NCBI RefSeq assembly: GCF_003011965.1
Contig: NZ_PXWG01000040.1
Coordinates: 1-51,665, forward strand
Origin: Streptosporangium nondiastaticum
Lineage (GTDB): Bacteria; Actinomycetota; Actinomycetes; Streptomycetales; Streptomycetaceae
DNA length: 51,665 nt
Reading direction: 5' to 3'
Made by a program: the position numbers and the translations under genes. The notes beneath the pieces were generated by a model that saw nothing but the letters and a program-made list of their open reading frames with translations, had not been told where the DNA came from and made no database searches. Positions 49,459 through 51,665 of the stretch are shown here, piece after piece (the first letter of the stretch is position 1; every line of letters starts with the position of its first letter).

Positions 49459-50586
49459 CTACGGGGCGACGGGGCCCACCATCTGCTCGCTGATCCACTG
49501 CATGCTGCCCATGTCCATGCCCTGGATGTAGGTCACGGCGTTGTGCTTGCCGCCCTCGATCTTCTGCAGGCGGGTGTGGACGGGGCCCTTGTTGCCGTAC
49601 GTGGCGATGAACTTGTCCACGTGCGGGATGACGCTGGACTCCTTCGTCCCGTACTGGAACGCGAGGTAGACGTCGGTCCCGGGCTTGTTCTCGGCGATCA
49701 GCCGCTTGGCGAGCACCTCGGGGTTGTTCTCGGCCTTCTCCTTCTCGTGGCCGTTCCACAGCCGCGAGTCCGGGACGATGTCCGGGCCGGAGGCGATCAC
49801 GGCCTTGAACTTGTCCGGGTGCTTCAGGACGGCCTTCAGGCCCGCGAAGGCGCCGGAGGAGGAGCCCATGAACGCCCAGCCGTCGCGCGACTTGATCGTG
49901 CGGAAGTTGGCCTTGATCAGGTCCGGGACGTCCTCGGTCAGCCAGGTGCCCATCTTCGGCTGGCCCGGGATGTCACTGCCGTCCCAGTAGAGGCCGCCGG
50001 TGTCCGGCTGCGGGTTGAGGACCGGCATCGCCAGGATGAACGGCTTGCCCTTGCCCTCGTTGTACCACTTGGTGACCGACGACTCGAGGTGCAGGCCCCC
50101 GTCGTCCATCCAGTAGTTGTTCGGGAAGCCGGGGCCGCCCGGGAGCGCGATCAGGACCGGGAAGCCGTTGTCCTTGAACTTCGGGTCCTTGTACGCCTTG
50201 GGCGCCCAGACCCACACCTTGCCCTTGAAACCGGACTTCTTGCCGTCCAGGGTGGTCACGGCCACCTGGGTGCCGTCGGAGAGGGTGCTGGTGTTCTTGA
50301 ACTCGGCCGCCGGGCCCGTCGGCATCAGCACCGGGGAGTCGGGCTTCGTGGCGTTCGAGCCGCCGGCCTGGCCGCCGCCGTTGCCCGGCTGCTCCTGGCC
50401 GAAGCTGACCGGCTTGCCCTTGTCCGAGAACGGGCCGATCTTGAAGTAGTTCAGGATGCCGGCGGCTATGAGGCCCACCACGGCTATGGACGCCACGATG
50501 ATCGTCCATTTCTTGCCACGGGATCCGCGGCCGTGGCCGCAGGGGTGGCCGCAGGACCGGCAGATCCCTTGTTGCTGGTGCGTCAT
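49459..50586 (-). CDS. Membrane-anchored esterase-like alpha/beta hydrolase
   Basis: A 375-residue protein. The N-terminus MTHQQQGICRSCGHPCGHGR has a cluster of three Cys and two or more His, then one membrane helix (WTIIVASIAVVGLIAAGILNYF, about 27-48), a Gly/Asn-rich linker and an extracellular esterase-D/mycolyltransferase-like fold. The latter has VLIALPGGPGFPNNYWM (oxyanion region), the nucleophile elbow GWAFMGSSSGAFAGLKAVL and a final His in EGGKHNAVTYIQ. Substrate unknown; related proteins act on envelope esters. The Cys/His cluster on the cytoplasmic side could bind a metal, unusual for an esterase. ATG 50586 fits the topology. Divergent from the kinase gene. Confidence 0.82.
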   Translation of the reverse strand: MTHQQQGICRSCGHPCGHGRGSRGKKWTIIVASIAVVGLIAAGILNYFKIGPFSDKGKPVSFGQEQPGNGGGQAGGSNATKPDSPVLMPTGPAAEFKNTSTLSDGTQVAVTTLDGKKSGFKGKVWVWAPKAYKDPKFKDNGFPVLIALPGGPGFPNNYWMDDGGLHLESSVTKWYNEGKGKPFILAMPVLNPQPDTGGLYWDGSDIPGQPKMGTWLTEDVPDLIKANFRTIKSRDGWAFMGSSSGAFAGLKAVLKHPDKFKAVIASGPDIVPDSRLWNGHEKEKAENNPEVLAKRLIAENKPGTDVYLAFQYGTKESSVIPHVDKFIATYGNKGPVHTRLQKIEGGKHNAVTYIQGMDMGSMQWISEQMVGPVAP

Positions 50587-50707
50587 CGCGTCGCTCCGGA
50601 CGTTGCTGCTGCCCCGAAGGACATGGCGGTTTGTTCCGTCCGTGTGGATGGGGAAACCGCCCTGGGGGGTTCCTGAGGCACCCCGTGAATTGAGTCATAG
50701 GCCGACA

Positions 50708-50729
50708 GCCGGGGCCCGCGGGCCCCGGC
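50708..50729. promoter_or_regulatory. 22-bp perfect palindrome before the kinase gene
   Basis: Positions 50708-50729 are exactly self-complementary (GCCGGGGCCCG at the left, its mirror at the right). It ends one base before the GGGGGAGG ribosome site of the kinase, so as RNA it would form a very GC-rich hairpin next to the site, or as DNA an operator. Confidence 0.5.
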
Positions 50730-50748
50730 CGGGGGAGGCGAAGGCCCG

Positions 50749-51665
50749 ATGGAACCCTTGCGAGCGGAAGATCCGCAGGTCATCGGCGTGTACCGGCTGC
50801 TGGGGCGGCTGGGCGCGGGCGGTATGGGAAGGGTGTACCTGGGTCGCAGCGCCGGCGGCCGCACCGTGGCCGTCAAGGTGGTTCATCCCCATTTTGCCCT
50901 GGATGACCAGTTTCGCGCGCGTTTCCGGCGGGAGGTGGCCGCCGCCCGCCGCGTGGGCGGGGCGTGGACCGCGCCCGTCCTGGACGCCGACCCGGACGCC
51001 CCCGTCCCCTGGGTCGCCACGGGCTACGTGGCCGGCCCGTCCCTCACCGAGGCCGTCCTCGCCGCCGGCCCCCAGCCGGAGCGGACCGTACGGGCCCTCG
51101 GCGCGGGGCTCGCGCAGGCCCTCGCGGCCGTCCACGCGCTCGGCCTCGTCCACCGCGACGTCAAGCCGTCCAACGTGCTGCTCGCCGTCGACGGGCCCCG
51201 GCTGATCGACTTCGGCATCGCCCGGGCCACGGACGGAACGGCGTCACTGACCGCGACCGGCGTCTCGGTCGGCTCCCCCGGCTACATGGCCCCGGAACAG
51301 ATCCTCGGGCACGCGGTGACCGGAGCCGCGGACGTCTTCTCCCTCGGGGCGGTGCTCGCCTACGCGGCGACGGGCGAGCCGCCGTTCTCCGGCGACAGCG
51401 CGGCGGTCCTGCTCTACAAGGTCGTCCACGAGGCGCCCGCCCTCGGGCCGGGCCTCGCGGGGGACCTGCGCTCCCTGGTGGAGTCCTGCCTGGCCAAGGA
51501 CCCGGCGGCGCGGCCCGCCCCGCGGGAGATCGCCGCCGCCCTGGCCCCGGACGGCGCGGGTGCCCCGGCGGGCGCGGGCTGGCTGCCGGGAAGCCTCGTC
51601 GAGGAGGCGGCCCACCGGGCGGTGGAACTGCTGGCCCTGGAAGCGACCGCGCCGGGGGCGCCGCC
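50749..51665 (+). CDS. Serine/threonine protein kinase (PknB-type), 3' end cut by the window
   Basis: The first 305 residues of a Hanks-type kinase, open to the end of the window. ATP-loop LGAGGMGRVYLG near 24, catalytic Lys in TVAVKVV near 44, HRDVKPSNVLL near 138, DFGIARA (metal Asp) and the activation-loop end GSPGYMAPEQ near 180, then GDVFSLG-like AADVFSLGAVLAYAATGEPPF. All catalytic elements are present. The kinase domain ends near 265 and an Ala/Gly/Pro-rich linker starts, so a sensor domain and membrane helix may follow outside. The start is ATG 50749 with GGGGGAGG upstream. Confidence 0.92.
   Translation, partial: MEPLRAEDPQVIGVYRLLGRLGAGGMGRVYLGRSAGGRTVAVKVVHPHFALDDQFRARFRREVAAARRVGGAWTAPVLDADPDAPVPWVATGYVAGPSLTEAVLAAGPQPERTVRALGAGLAQALAAVHALGLVHRDVKPSNVLLAVDGPRLIDFGIARATDGTASLTATGVSVGSPGYMAPEQILGHAVTGAADVFSLGAVLAYAATGEPPFSGDSAAVLLYKVVHEAPALGPGLAGDLRSLVESCLAKDPAARPAPREIAAALAPDGAGAPAGAGWLPGSLVEEAAHRAVELLALEATAPGAP

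Overview
This window is high-GC actinobacterial DNA and reads as a Streptomyces (or very close relative) chromosome core. The reasons are third-codon-position GC saturation, GTG/TTG starts, TAnnnT -10 boxes, the sporulation sigma factor BldN with its anti-sigma RsbN, the rex-hemACDB operon, DUF3558 lipoproteins and futalosine-pathway menaquinone genes. No insertion sequence, prophage, CRISPR array or tRNA was seen. The left edge is the 3' end of a 5S rRNA gene, so an rrn operon lies just outside; the right edge cuts a Ser/Thr kinase gene.

Layout. 1-5.3 kb: 5S end, acuC, a phosphatase-like gene, the small DNA-binding gene bdtA, a 32-residue ribosomal protein (bS22), an epimerase and an acyltransferase. 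5.3-9.4 kb (minus strand): rsbN, bldN, a HAD-IB hydrolase, a glutaredoxin-like protein. 9.8-15.8 kb: rex-hemA-hemC-hemD-hemB with stop/start overlaps, behind a recognisable Rex operator. 15.8-25.4 kb: an anti-sigma-type ATPase, divergent argS and lysS, two DUF3558-like lipoproteins, rtcB, and a minus-strand run (VOC, SDR, YnfA, unknown). 25.8-33.7 kb: hemL, a histidine phosphatase, a Tat lipoprotein deacetylase-like protein and the System II cytochrome c maturation genes (resA-ccdA-resB-ccsB). 33.7-41.8 kb: an SRPBCC protein, phospholipase C, the menaquinone genes mqnL-mqnP-mqnM, an AsnC regulator, mqnE. 41.8-51.7 kb: a cysteine-rich leader peptide ahead of a DAACS symporter, a TetR/acyl-CoA ligase pair sharing an operator motif, a lipase, a cold-shock gene with a structured leader, mqnA, an esterase-like protein and the kinase.

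Theme. Much of the window supplies the respiratory chain: heme precursor (hemA, hemL, hemB, hemC, hemD), cytochrome c maturation, menaquinone (mqnL, mqnP, mqnM, mqnE, mqnA) and the NADH/NAD+ sensor Rex. From memory of S. coelicolor numbering the left block corresponds to about SCO3330 down to SCO3300 and the right block to about SCO4468 up to SCO4507, so the two appear to have been brought together here; that comparison was not computed. The most striking non-coding signals are: a perfect 14-bp inverted repeat plus a probably leaderless Cys-rich leader peptide before the symporter; paired TetR operators; a Rex operator; a BldN-type promoter for rsbN; a candidate PHO box for the phospholipase; a terminator-like hairpin in the cspA leader; and a set of genes whose -10 box sits 6-7 nt before the start codon, predicting leaderless mRNAs.
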